Positions 34,421 to 46,718 of a stretch of 62,000 bases of DNA are shown in pieces. The translations under genes and the position numbers were made by a program. Location: positions 1 through 62,000 of the forward strand of contig CAJNDS010000024.1 of the NCBI GenBank assembly GCA_905221605.1, written 5' to 3'. Under the pieces are notes generated by a model that worked only from the letters and a program-made list of their open reading frames with translations, had not been told where the DNA came from and did not search any database. Source of the stretch: Symbiodinium natans (lineage: Eukaryota > Sar > Dinophyceae > Suessiales > Symbiodiniaceae). The stretch's first letter is position 1; each line of letters opens with the position of its first letter.

Positions 34421-36901
34421 CTATGTTGCAGGTCGAGATACAAATTCATACCCGTCTAAGAAAAGGTTGAAGTCCATGGCCGTGGACCCCGTCCAGCCAA
34501 CCGATATGCCCATCTTGCGAGAGAACTTCCAGTCTCCGTCGGACTCGTAGAAGTCGCCCTTCATCACCTCTGCCTCGGGAGGCTTACATGTAAACTCCCC
34601 CCCGAAACCCAGCAAAGCCCTGTAAAGCCCCGTAGACCCCCTCAAGCCCCTAGACCCCCCAAACCCCCGAAACCCCTTAAATCCCAAAACCCCTAAAAAC
34701 CCACCTGCAGGAAATAGGACGGTGTCGTAAAGAGCTTGGCGCATGTCTGCGCCTTCTGCAGGCTGATAGCATACCAGTATCCATCTGCAGAGCACCACAT
34801 AGAGCCCGTGCTTTCCATCTGCCCCGGAAGGTCTGTGAAGAACTGACTGTATCCAGTCGGCATTGTGGTGAGCAGCTTGACCTCGTCCATTCGCCTCAGT
34901 ATTTCAGGAAAACTGAAATCAGAAGCCTTCCGAAGCCCTGCGATCCCCACATTTCGAAGGAAAAACGAAGTGTAGCTAGGACGCATGATGGCCGGGTTCT
35001 GAATGTGCAGCCGCACATTACAGGCAGAGAGCAGGCCTTTGAACTGGTCTGTGAAGCGTTCTGACACGAAGGATGCTTTGAGCAGCTCAGCATTCCTGTG
35101 AACAGGGCCAACATGGCGAATGCAAGCCCTAAAGAACGATTGCCATGCAGAAGACTTCATTGAAGAACTCCCCTCCTCTGCTCCAGCGACTTCCACTCAG
35201 ACTGTGCCGTTGCAACCTCCGCTGGGAGCGCACGTGGACCAGAGCTGACAAGGCCAGTGCGACGGTAGAACTCTTCGGCGAAGCTAATCACATCTTGGGC
35301 GTAGAGCCCAGGGTGGAGCAGCGTTCCCCCCTCGGCCATCGGCAATGTCCAGCCAGCCCATTCACCACCCTGAGATGTGCGCAGGGTTGCAGCTGCTGCA
35401 GGAAAATGGGTCCACACTGCATGTGCATGGAACTAGCCCGGTTCAGACAAGGTACAAAACTCTGCAATGTGCAACCGCGGGCTGCACCATTGAGGTTGTA
35501 AGGGTGCAACATGAGCATGCACGTCTTCTCATTGGAGTGCGTGAACTGCATGAGGTGCTCTTTCACGCAGCAGCTCAACTGGGCCACAGAAACACGGAGG
35601 CGAGAACAACCCGGGCTGACTTATTAAATCACAAGGCAAAACCTGCCATGGCAGACCAAGCAACGACCTGGAACTTTTGTGGGACCCGCAGTGGCATCTG
35701 CTGCTGCAATGCCTGTATCTTGCTGAGCAAAGCGTCATCCTCGAAACTCAGGCCTTGGCTATAGCAGGCCGAACGCATGAAAGCATGAACTTCAGTGTCG
35801 CTGAGGACGTTTAAAGTCGTAAAGCAAGCTGCCAAGACAGAGATTGTGCAGCGCGTCCTCGGTACGCTCTCCGTCGGGGAAGAAGGACGACTTCATCAAG
35901 TTGAATCCTGCCAGAGCCCAGGTGAATGTCTTGGATGTATCGTACTGCGTCCTGAAGAAGAACGGGGCTGACATCACCGACCTTTGTCATCAATCAACAC
36001 CGCAGCCATCAGGTGGCAGTTAGTAGACTCAGAAAACGCCCCAAAAAATGACTGAATGGGTCTAGACACTGGCAGTGGCCCTGGACATCTTCCGCGCCCA
36101 GCCGAAGAATCTGCGGGGAGATGCAGCCCTGGAACTGCACCACCAAGTCGACGGAAGCATCTGACGCCACGGCCACTGCCTGGCTGGCACTCTGCGACCC
36201 CGATCCTGATGCCGTAGCCCCTGTGTTCGATGCCGCAGTCCCTGTTCCTCCCGCTGCCAAGGCCGCAAGCAGCTGAGAGACGGCCTGCACACCAGCTTCG
36301 GCTTGCTTCTCCGTCGCGTCGCAAGGCTTACGAACCATGACCAGACCTTGGGACCGACAGAGCTTGAGAGCTTCGGACCTCAGAACCTTGAGCCTGATGC
36401 TTGCTACGGGTGCATGGGCAGTGCACGGCAATAAAGGCGACTCGGAATGACAGCCACGCAGAAAAACAAATGCCGGCAAGCATAAATTAGCCAGGCAGAC
36501 CCTGGAAGCTGCCAAGCTTGCCGCTCGACTGCAAGGCCTTCAGGCTCGTGGGAAGGCTCACGCACTCACTGATGATGAACGCATGTGACGTCTGCGACAG
36601 TGCACGCTTTGCTAGCAGTCTTCCGTCCACAGAGTCCAATGTTTTCATTGAAATGGCGAGCTGCAAACGGCAACCTGGCCTTCTTGTAGAGGCCGCGGCT
36701 GAGGCGCGGCTCCAATGGCTGCAGTCGGCAACCAAAGCTCGAACCCACAACTTGCGATCCAAATCCTTGACCTGACCCTTGTAGCACAAACAGCGTCACA
36801 TTACATTCAAACCTTCTCCGGAAATCTTTTGGAGTTGCTTGGAGGTTCAGAGCACTTACAAGCCCCAATTCTGACTGCACACATAAGCCCCTTAAGTCCA
36901 A
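34421..36901 (-). CDS. Multi-exon protein of unknown function (3' end resolved)
   Basis: The terminal exon 34582-34421 (54 codons with stop; ends DGYEFVSRPAT) joins in phase 0 through intron 34704-34583 (122 bp, CTGCAG/GTGGG to TGTAAG) to an exon from 34705 up to about 35155 (SSAWQSFFRACIRHVGPVHR ... DGYWYAISLQKAQTCAKLFT). Upstream protein-like segments, in order, lie near 36790-36490 (KTLDSVDGRLLAKRALSQTS), 36345-36070 (CDATEKQAEAGVQAVSQLLA then a Gly/Ser/Ala linker and VDLVVQFQGCISPQI), 36055-35975 (FFGAFSESTNCHLMAAVLID), 35965-35800 (FFRTQYDTSKTFTWALAGFN), 35800-35640 and 35330-35180 (GLYAQDVISFAEEFYRRTGL). Their splice sites are not all resolved. No known domain recognised. Confidence 0.55.
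34583..34704 (-). repeat. Telomere-like degenerate repeat inside an intron
   Basis: This intron, whose borders are fixed by reading frame, consists largely of cccgaaaccc, cccctagacc and cccctaaaaac variants. Confidence 0.6.
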
Positions 36902-37218
36902 CTCCTCTAAGTAGATTCAAAGTAAGACTTAGATGATTTAGGGTTATAGGTACCCATGAACCTCCAAGTGGGGCTTAGACATGCTTACGAAAAGGCTTCG
37001 AGTCCGAGTCGGACAACACTTGCAACTGACACAACCCAGAAATTTAAAATATGCACACGCTCCACCCAGTTCGGATAGCTTCGACGCAAGGTATCTGCAC
37101 TATGTTGCAAGTGGGAATCAGTTTGAGATCAATGTTCATCTTTTGAACGCTGCATCATTCTCGACTGGTCCAAACTGCACTCGTCAGGTCCACCCAGCCG
37201 AGGGCACTGAATGTTGCT

Positions 37219-37890
37219 TGTGTTGATTTTGCTGTTGTGGACGGGGAAGGTGGGTGATGTTTGTTTGTGCGCTTCCCTTGGTTAGTGAGAGCGAGAACGC
37301 CAAGGAAGTGCTTTGCGCATTGCGCTGGCCTTTGTTTGCTAATAAGAGCGAGAACGCAGCAAAGGTTGGCCTTTGAACAACTGCCCAGCAGCAAGCCTGC
37401 CTCTCCCACCTGTGGCAGTGGAGTGCGCTCAGTACAAGTGCCACGCCCCCTCGCCAGTACGAGCCTTGCCGCCAGGTCCGCACATGCGCAGACTGGTGTT
37501 GATTTTTTGCTGTTGTGGATGGGGAAGGTGGGTGTTTGTTTCTTTGTGCGCTCCCTTGGTTAGTAAGAGCGAGAACGTCAAGGGTGCTTTGCGCATTGTG
37601 CTGGCCTTTGTCTGCTAGTAAGAGCGAAAACGCAGCAAAGGTCAGGCCTTTGATGCATCCAGTTCGCATGCGGTGGCTGTGCTGCTTGCTGTGGCTATAC
37701 CAGCCACTGCATGCGTGAGGCTGTGCTGCTCACTGTGCTTACACCCGCCCTTTGCCTGTTGATGCGAATAACTGTCCTACACCCAGCAGCAAGCCTGCCT
37801 CTCCCACCCGTGCAGTGGAGTGCGCTCAGTGCAATTGCCACGCTCCCTAGCTAGTACGAGCCTTGCCACCAGGTGCCTGCACATGCACAG
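37219..37890. repeat. Interleaved duplicated blocks (~145 and ~110 bp)
   Basis: Block A (tgttgattttgctgttgtgg ... gagcgagaacgcagcaaagg) occurs at about 37219-37365 and 37494-37643. Block B (cagcagcaagcctgcctctc ... tgcacatgcgcag) occurs at about 37383-37492 and 37783-37890. ORFs across them are repeat-derived. 36902-37218 holds nothing recognisable. Confidence 0.75.
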
Positions 37891-38029
37891 GCTCGAGGTG
37901 CACAGGCCCGTCCGGAGCAGTGCCTGCACATGCACAGGCTCAAGCCAGATGTTGGATTTGGCTTGGATGGACTTGCCCCGTACCTCTATTAAAAGAAACT
38001 TCTTTGACAGCACAACTTCAAAATGCTGT

Positions 38030-38480
38030 GCACAGGCCCCCTCTGGGTCAGGGCGTGCTTGCAGGTGCCAGCAAAAGCACAGGCTCAAGGTGCACAGACC
38101 CTTCCGGGTCAGGCGTGCTTGCAGGTGCCCGCACAGGCTCCTCCGGGTCAGACGTGCTTGCAGGTGCCTGCACAGGCTCAAGGTGCACAGGCCCTTCCGG
38201 GTCAGGCGTGCTTGCAGGTGCCCGCACATGCGCAGGCTCAAGGTGCACAGGCCCTTCCGGGTCAGGCGTGCTTACAGGTGCCAGCAAAGGCACAGGCTCA
38301 AGGGGCACAGGCCCTTCCGGGTCAGGCGTGCTCGCAGGTGCCAACACACAGGCCCTTCCGGGTCAGGCGTGAGTGTCCGCAAATGTACAGGTTCAAGCTG
38401 CACAGGCCCTTCCTGGTCAGGCGTGTTTGCAGGTGCCCGCGCATGCACAGGCTCAAGGTGCACAGGCTCGAGGTGCCCAG
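38030..38480. repeat. ~60-bp minisatellite, about eight units
   Basis: Unit: caggctcaaggtgcacaggc, ccttccgggtcaggcgtgct, tgcaggtgcc plus a variable part. All three forward frames stay open over most of it, giving a false 312-codon ORF (37820-38758). Confidence 0.85.
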
Positions 38481-39289
38481 GTCCATGCCCAGGTCCTGTC
38501 GGGCACTTTCCCCTAGCGTGCCAGGCGGGTTGGGGTGCAGCCTTAATACTGTCGTTTTGCACACGCTGCGCAAACCTCATGCGTCTGTGTGAGTCGCAAT
38601 TCGTGCGGCTGTGTGAGACGCAACTCTACACGTTGTCCTGCGTTTTGGGTGTAGGAGGGCTCAGGATCGCACTGTTGAGGTCTGCTGGCCGCTCCCCAAA
38701 TCAAAGGCGATTAGCAACCGAACGGTCTGGCCAGTCGGTGCAAGCGTGCTGGGTGTAGTGTTAAACTGTAGTAGCATTCCCTTTCCTCAAAATGCTCCCT
38801 TACATCCACTTGCCTATTATGCACCTAGCGCTGCGGGGCTCCGCGAAGGCGTCTTGCTGATCAGCCTGGCGGGCTCGTCTGTGTGCAGCTCTGTGCGTGG
38901 TGGCAGCCGGCGGGTGTGCAGGAGTCTGCATTTAGGGTTTGGTTTGCTGCTTAGGTTTCTGGTCTGCCCCTCACCCTTGGGACAGTGGTAGTCGCAGCAG
39001 AGGGCGGAGGCATCGTCCGGTTTCTGCTGGAAAAGTGCCTGGAACAACCGGCAGGAACAAGCCTGTTCATGCTGGAGGGGTGCCTGGCGGGGGCACTCCT
39101 TGAGCGCGTCATCGCTGTAATCGGCCTGTAATCCGGCGCGGCCCTGTTAACAAACGCCGTGGCTCATGGACAGCGCCACCCCCTTAGAGTGCCGGATACA
39201 ACGGACATCTGTTGGTCTATCTTGCGCAGCACAATGGACACACCTTGCTCGTTACCGTTACGGCTTCTGCGATAAGGGAGTAAGCTTCT

Positions 39290-39870
39290 CAAACTGATGC
39301 CTAGGTCTTCTCCAGAAGGCCCAGAATGATTAGGCGCCTCCGGAAGGCCCAGAAGTGCTTTGGCCTATCAAATTGTTGCCTAAACCCTCCCGGAAGGCTC
39401 AGAAGTGATTAGGCCTCTCAAACTGCTGCCTGAAACTTCTCCGAAGGCCCAGCAGTGGGTCGGCCTCTCCAACTGCTGCCAAAAAATTTTCCTGAAGGCC
39501 CAGCAGTGAGTAGACCTCTCAAACTGATGCCTCAAACATCTTCTGAAGGCCCAGAAATGATTAGGCCTCTCAAACTGCTGTCCCAACAGTTGCCTGAAGG
39601 CCCAGAAGTGATTAGGCTTTTCAAACTGCTGCCTCAACCTTCCCTGGAAGGCTCAGCAGTGATTAGGCCTCTCAAACGGCTGCCTAAAACTTCTCCGGAA
39701 GGCCCAGCAGTGAGTAGACCTCTCAAACTGCTGCCTCAAACTTCTCCAGAAGGCCCAGAAGTGATTAGGCCCCGCAAATGGCTGCCGGAGCCTTCGCCAG
39801 CAGGCCCAGAAGAGATGTGAAGAACTGCTGCTTCAACCTTCTCCAGCAAGCCCAGAAGTGACTAGGCCTA
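39290..39870. repeat. 51-bp minisatellite, about eleven units
   Basis: Units contain gaaggcccagaagtgattag then gcctctcaaactgctgcct. Much of it reads in frame as a 17-residue repeat (RPLKLLPQTSPEGPEVI and variants) from 39455 to 39820 on plus. Coding status is undecided. Confidence 0.85.
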
Positions 39871-40852
39871 GCACTTTGCTGTGGGTCCCGCATCAGGTGT
39901 AGTCACGGGGTAAACCTGCTTGAAGTGCTCTCCGCAAAAAATCGGCCGCTGCGCGGGGCTCCGAGTTACAAGGCCCCTTGACTCTCACACTTGACGCGCG
40001 GTTGGCTGCAGACCGTTAAGCAGCCTTGGGGGCCTTAAACTGCACCAGGCTAAGCATGCCACGCCGATAGGCTCCCGGTACCTGGGAAGCACATGAGCCA
40101 AGTGCCAGCCAGCAGCCTTTGGGGCTCTTGTGCCGTCTCAAAAATCGGCCGCTGCGCGGGGCTGTAAGAATATGGCCTCTTGCAAGCAGCGCTTCAGGCC
40201 CGCCCTATGGCCATGAGGTCGAGCCTCAAAACTTTCGGCGCAAACACAAGGAGCCTCCAAACTCCCCTAATAGCTATGTGAGACGCCCGGACTCACACAG
40301 CGCCGACGGCAGCCTCGTGTAGCCACACCAGCCCCTTGCCAGCCCCCGCTCGCCGGGGGGGGAGGGGGCGCCTCTTCTGGCGCTCTGTGTGCATTGTGCC
40401 TGTTTTCAGTGTGCTTGCAACTTCCTTGCCAACCCAAAAAAGAGTCCTGAGTGCTATTGCTACGGCCCTGGCGCTTGTGTGGGGACTGTCTCTACGGACG
40501 CGTTGAGCAGTTTAGGTGACGGAGGTTCCTTGCCTTACGGCCTACCCACACTTTCGCTTAATGTCTGTACCAGACGTGGCGCAGCATTGCTTTGGGTGAC
40601 GGGCAGCTGAGTGATTGGTGCCGGTAGGTTCATGTTTGCATTGGTCTCACCTCGCTGGCCTTGCGATAAGTTGTCTTGCAATAAGGGCCTCTGCGCTAGC
40701 GGTTGCTTCTTTGTAGTCACGACTTCTTTTTCGCTCGCTGGCTTGTACAGTTTGGCTCTCACTTCGTTTCACCTGTTATGTCGAGCCCAACAAGACCGGC
40801 CTACTGCGCTACTGATGTAGAAAAGAGGCGTCAGTCCAAAAAAAAAAAAAAA
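39871..40852. other. Spacer with a short duplication
   Basis: The segment aaaatcggccgctgcgcggg occurs near 39938 and 40140. A 14-nt poly-A run ends at 40852, directly before the first 860-bp unit. No gene supported. Confidence 0.5.
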
Positions 40853-43800
40853 GGGTCTGGAGACGGGGTCGCCAGGCGGCCTCCTGGAAGGCATGTGGGG
40901 CCCCATTTTTGGGGCCGCCTGAAGTCACTTTTGTCTTGGAGACGGGCCCAAAAGCGGGGCCGCCAGATTCAGCTCTAGGTCAAAATTTAGCCCCAGAAGT
41001 GGGGCCCAGTTTTGCCATATAGGCCAGATGACGGACGCTGTCCTCGTGTCGTTCCTAATTCCTCTCATTTACAATTTTCGTGTTAGTCCGGCGTCACCGT
41101 AGGTTCACGTAAAATGGGCACGATGTCAGGTGGGATGTGTGAGATTTCTGAGGTCACTTGCAGTGAACACGAAGAGCAACTTTTGCGCAGCTTTGCAGTT
41201 CTCAAAAGTGATACAGGAAGCAAGATTACCCCCCACCCCATAAAATCTTAGCGTAGAGAATTGCAGGATTGGTGCACGAGGGATGGTACACATGTAGCGG
41301 AGTCGTGTCTTCCCCGGTTTAAAAAACGTTGTATATTTAAAACGGGCTCACCTCGACTCCACTGCCGTTCTAAGGTGAATTCCACCTTGGAAGGACGCGC
41401 CGAGTCCGCTTACATGAACTCCACCGACTCCGCCCACATAAGTAACTCGGATGCCTTTTTGTCAGTGCTTATTGCTTGAACTCAGGCGTTTCTATCTTGG
41501 CGCGCAGTGCGAAGATGTGAGACGTCCGGCCCGGACCTCCCAGGTTGCCAGTTTGCTCAGGGAAGATTGCTGACGGCTGGAGAAATCGTGAGGGTTTTGC
41601 GCAATCTGCCGCCGGTCAGTGATGTAGCGAGCGGAAACTTGTGAGTTTATCTTCGCAGATGGTGTGTCCCAAAATCTCAACCTGATGGGTCTGGAGACGG
41701 GGTCGCCAGGCGGCCTCCTGGAAGGCATGTGGGGCCCCATTTTTGGGGCCGCCTGAAGTCACTTTTGTCTTGGAGACGGGCCCAAAAGTGGTGCCGCCAG
41801 ATTCAGCTCTGGCCCAGATTTGCCATATAGGCCAGATGACGGACGCTGAGTCCTCGTGTCGTTCCTACTTCCTCTCATTTACAATTGAGTGTTAGTGCGG
41901 CGTCACCGTAGGCTCACGTAAAATGGGCACGATGTCAGGTGGGATGTGTGAGATTTCTGAGGTCACTTGCAGTGAACACGAAGAGCAACTTTTGCGCAGC
42001 TTTGCAGTTCTTTAAAAGTGATACAGGAAGCAAGATTACCCCCCACCCCATAAAAACTTAGCGTAGATGTTGCAGGATTGGTGCACGAGGGATGGTACAC
42101 ATGTAGCGGAGTCGTGTCTTCCCCGGTTTAAAAACCGTTGTATATTTAAAACGGGCTCACCTCGACTCCACTGCCGTTCTAAGGTGAATTCCACCTTGGA
42201 AGGACCCGCCGAGTCCGCTTACATGAACTCCACCGACTCCGCCCACATATGTAACTCGGATGCCTTTTTGTCAGTGCTTATTGCTTGAACTCAGGCGTTT
42301 CTATCTTGGCGCGCAGTGCGAAGATGGCAAAGAAGCTTTTGCGGCGCTGAATTTGGCGTCGGAACTCATGTCAAGAACTGAGACGTCCGGCCCGGACCTC
42401 CCAGGTTGCCAGTTTGCTCAGGGAAGATTGCTGACGGCTGTCGGAGAAATCGTGAGGGTTTTGCGCAATCTGCCGCCGGTCAGTGATGTAGCGTGCCGAA
42501 ACTTGTGAGTTTATCTTCGCAGATGGTGTGTCCCAAAATCTCAACCTGATGGGTCTGGAGACGGGGTCGCCAGGCGGCCTCCTGGAAGGCATGTGGGGCC
42601 CCATTTTTGGGGCCGCCTGAAGTCACTTTTGTCTTGGAGACGGGCCCAAAAGCGGGGCCGCCAGATTCAGCTCTGGCCCAGATTTGCCATATAGGCCAGA
42701 TGACGGACGCTGAGTCCTCGTGTCGTTCCTACTTCCTCTCATTTACAATTTTCGTGTTAGTCCGGCGTCACCGTAGGTTCACGTAAAATGGGCACGATGT
42801 CAGGTGGGATGTGTGAGATTTCTGAGGTCACTTGCAGTGAACACGAAGAGCAACTTTTGCGCAGCTTTGCAGTTCTTAAAAGTGATACAGGAAGCAAGAT
42901 TACCCCCCACCCCATAAAATCTTAGCGTAGATGTTGCAGGATTGGTGCACGAGGGATGGTACACATGTAGCGGAGTCGTGTCTTCCCCGGTTTAAAAACC
43001 GTTGTATATTTAAAACGGGCTCACCTCGACTCCACTGCCGTTCTAAGGTGAATTCCACCTTGGAAGGACCCGCCGAGTCCGCTTACATGAACTCCACCGA
43101 CTCCGCCCACATACGTAACTCGGATGCCTTTTTGTCAGTGCTTATTGCTTGAACTCAGGCGTTTCTATCTTGGCGCGCAGTGCGAAGATGGCAAAGAAGC
43201 TTTTGCGGCGCTGAATTTGGCGTCGGAACTTATTTCAAGAACTGAGACGTCCGGCCCGGACCTCCCAGGTTGCCAGTTTGCTCAGGGAAGATTGCTGACG
43301 GCTGGAGAAATCGTGAGGGTTTTGCGCAATCTGCCGCCGGTCAGTGATGTAGCGAGCCGAAACTTGTGAGTTTATCTTCGCAGACGGTGTGTCCCAAAAT
43401 CCCAACCTGATGGGTCTGGAGACGGGGTCGCCAGGCGGCCTCCTGGAAGGCATGTGGGGCCCCATTTTTGGGGCCGCCTGAAGTCACTTTTGTCTTGGAG
43501 ACGGGCCCAAAAGCGGGGCCGCCAGTTCAGCTCTGGGTCAAAATTTAGCCCCAGAAGTGGGGCCCAGATTTGCCATATAGGCCAGATGACGGACGCTGAG
43601 TCCTCGTGTCGTTCCTACTTCCTCTCATTTACAATTGAGTGTTAGTCCGGCGCCACCGTAGGTTCACGTAAAATGGGCACGATGTCAGGTGGGATGTGTG
43701 AGATTTCTGAGGTCACTTGCAGTGAACACGAAGAGCAACTTTTGCGCAGCTTTGCAGTTCTTAAAAGTGATACAGGAAGCAAGATTACCCCCCGCCCCAT

Positions 43801-45868
43801 AAAATCTTAGCGTAGATGTTGCAGGATTGGTGCACGAGGGATGGTACACATGTAGCGGAGTCGTGTCTTCCCCGGTTTAAAAACCGTTGTATATCTAAAA
43901 CGGGCTCACCTCGACTCCACTGCCGTTCTAAGGTGAATTCCACCTTGGAAGGACCCGCCGAGTCCGCTTACATGAACTCCACCGACTCCGCCCACATATG
44001 TAACTCGGATGCCTTTTTGTCAGTGCTTATTGCTTGAACTCAGGCGTTTCTATCTTGGCGCGCAGTGCGAAGATGGCAAAGAAGCTTTTGCGGCGCTGAA
44101 TTTGGCGTCGGAACTTATTTCAAGAACTGAGACGTCCGGCCCGGATCTCCCAGGTTGCCAGTTTGCTCAGGGAAGATTGCTGACGGCTGGAGAAATCGTG
44201 AGGGTTTTGCGCAATCTGCCGCCGGTCAGTGATGTAGCGAGCGGAAACTTGTGAGTTTATCTTCGCAGATGGTGTGTCCCAAAATCTCAACCTGATGGGT
44301 CTGGAGACGGGGTCGCCAGGCGGCCTCCTGGAAGGCATGTGGGGCCCCATTTTTGGGGCCGCCTGAAGTCACTTTTGTCTTGGAGACGGGCCCAAAAGTG
44401 GTGCCGCCAGATTCAGCTCTGGCCCAGATTTGCCATATAGGCCAGATGACGGACGCTGAGTCCTCGTGTCGTTCCTACTTCCTCTCATTTACAATTTTAG
44501 TGTTAGTCCGGCGTCACCGTAGGTTCACGTAAAATGGGCACGATGTCAGGTGGGATGTGTGAGATTTCTGAGGTCACTTGCAGTGAACACGAAGAGCAAC
44601 TTTTGCGCAGCTTTGCAGTTCGTGATACAGGAAGCAAGATTACCCCCCGCCCCATAAAATCTTAGCGTAGATGTTGCAGGATTGGTGCACGAGGGATGGT
44701 ACACATGTAGCGGAGTCGTGTCTTCCCCGGTTTAAAAACCGTTGTATATTTAAAACGGGCTCACCTCGACTCCACTGCCGTTCTAAGGTGAATTCCACCT
44801 TGGAAGGACCCGCCGAGTCCGCTTACATGAACTCCACCGACTCCGCCCACATACGTAACTCGGATGCCTTTTTGTCAGTGCTTATTGCTTGAACTCAGGC
44901 GTTTCTATCTTGGCGCGCAGTGCGAAGATGGCAAAGAAGCTTTTGCGACGCTGAATTTGGCGTCGGAACTCATGTCAAGAACTGAGACGTCCAGCCCGGA
45001 CCTCCCAGGTTGCCAGTTTGCTCAGGGAAGATTGCTGACGGCTGGAGAAATCGTGAGGGTTTTGCGCAATCTGCCGCCGGTCAGTGATGTAGCGAGCCGA
45101 AACTTGTGAGTTTATCTTCGCAGATGGTGTGTCCCAAAATCCCAACCTGATGGGTCTGGAGACGGGGTCGCCAGGCGGCCTCCTGGAAGGCATGTGGGGC
45201 CCCCTTTTTGCGGCCGCCTGAAGTCACTTTTGTCTTGGAGACGGGCCCAAAAGCGGGGCCGCCAGTTCAGCTCTGGGTCAAAATTTGGCCCCAGAAGTGG
45301 GCCCAGATTTGCCATATAGGCCAGATGACGGACGCTGAGTCCTCGTGTCGTTCCTACTTCCTCTCATTTACAATTGAGTGTTAGTCCGGCGTCACCGTAG
45401 GCTCACGTAAAATGGGCACAATGTCAGGTGGGATGTGTGAGATTTCTGAGGTCACTTGCAGTGAACACGAAGAGCAACTTTTGCGCAGCTTTGCAGTTCT
45501 TAAAAGTGATACAGGAAGCAAGATTACCCCCCACCCCATAAATCTTAGCGTAGATGTTGCAGGATTGGTGCACGAGGGATGGTACACATGTAGCGGAGTC
45601 GTGTCTTCCCCGGTTAAAAAGCCGTTCGACTCCACTGCCGTTCTAAGGTGAATTCCACCTTGGCAGGACCCGCCGAGTCCGCTTACATGAACTCCACCGA
45701 CTCCGCCCACATATGTAACTCGGATGCCTTTTTGTCAGTGCTTATTGCTTGAACTCAGGTGTTTCTATCTTTTCGCGCAGTGCGAAGATGGCAAAGAAGC
45801 TTTTGCGGCGCTGAATTTGGCGTCGCAACTTATGTCAAGAATTGAGACGTCCGGCCCTGACCTCCCAG
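40853..45868 (+). repeat. Large tandem array, 5.8 copies of an 834-885 bp unit
   Basis: Units start at gggtctggagacggggtcgc: 40853, 41687, 42551, 43412, 44297 and 45152; the last is cut at about 45868. Identity between copies is very high. Differences are mainly small indels, for example a missing ~67-bp stretch in copy 1 near 41516 and 20-30 bp present or absent around ccagaagtggggccc. Each unit contains a small hairpin (ggccccatttttggggcc), an exon-1-like ORF, a perfect intron-like segment (AG/GTGAATTCC ... CGCGCAG/TGCG) and an exon-2-like ORF. Confidence 0.95.
45412..45868 (+). pseudogene. Gene fragment in the last array copy (longest version)
   Basis: Exon 1 here reads MGTMSGGMCEISEVTCSEHE through VLKSDTGSKITPHPINLSVD to SPVKKPFDSTAVLR (45412-45648), then GTGAATTCC. 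In the other copies the frame stops after about 45 codons because of one extra A (cataaaat versus cataaat). Exon 2 (about 45780-45868) reads CEDGKEAFAALNLASQLMSR. In copies 2-5 it continues to LPPVSDVA. Joining at the obvious GT-AG borders does not keep one frame, so the fragment is probably decayed or uses another border. Family unknown. Confidence 0.45.
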
Positions 45869-46030
45869 GAATTTCGCCTTTGTGCGCTCTACCTGCAAAC
45901 TTGACATTGAGCAGTCAATCCCACTTGATCGGTTTCAGCGCCTTATGGCTCAACGGAGCCGAGTTGCAAGGGTAGTAAATGGGTATGCCAGGGCTGTGAT
46001 AAACAACTCCTCCCAGGTCACGCTCTTCCC

Positions 46031-46333
46031 TCAAAAAGTTTGACTGTGCTTATGAGAGGATGGCGCCTCCCGTGGCTGCTCGGCCCCTTCCTCTTCTTGT
46101 TTGGGCTCCGCAGCTGGAGGGACACCTCCTGGCTCACTAGGTCGTAACTGGGACGGCGCGTCCACTTGTGAGGATTCCACCTCCTGCTGCGCAGAACCTG
46201 CTTGCGAGGCTAACCCCTCCTGTTTCACCTCCCAGCGTGTACCTTTTATGCTTTTGAGCGACTGCACTTGTGAGTTTGTGGACGAGAGTGACTTCACGTT
46301 CGTTCCGTCAGGCATCCGCAATGGGAAGGGCAA
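46031..46333 (-). CDS. Possible exon, Glu/Pro/Ser-rich, unassigned
   Basis: A 100-codon frame with SLSSTNSQVQSLKSIKGTRW and an acidic low-complexity tail (EPKQEEEGAEQPREAPSS). No splice evidence, no family. Confidence 0.25.
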   Translation of the reverse strand: MPFPLRMPDGTNVKSLSSTNSQVQSLKSIKGTRWEVKQEGLASQAGSAQQEVESSQVDAPSQLRPSEPGGVPPAAEPKQEEEGAEQPREAPSSHKHSQTF

Positions 46334-46718
46334 ATTTTACATGCAAGTCTTGGAATCAGCGTAGAAGGGTCATGGTTCATGAAGGAACGCATGCCGCGAC
46401 ATAAAGCGATGCTGGGCACTGACCCTGTGGCCCGTCCAGGCCTTTTCGAATCTACGTCAGCGGATGCATCGCTACCAGGTCCTTCATCACTCCTACCATG
46501 GATGCAGTGCATACGCCCTCTTGGCTTAGATGGAGGCAATTAGAAAAGGCCAGCAGGCCTTCCTTGTGGTCGCCAACGCCAAAATTCCGCTTTTTCTCTG
46601 TGCGTGCGCTTCTTCCCTGCGCAAGTTGGGTGATAGCGCTCTTCCTTTCAAATCACTGGGACGTGGCCCCCTGCCTACCTACTTGGCCTCGAAGCACCCC
46701 GCCGCCACGCCGAAAAAC

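Noticed and set aside
37820-38758. 312-codon plus-strand ORF
   Set aside because: It spans a ~60-bp minisatellite that is open in several frames; the flanking parts show no protein-like pattern.
40853-45193. Repeated minus-strand 76-82 codon ORFs in the 860-bp units
   Set aside because: Shadow of the plus exon-2 frame; no splice or start support.
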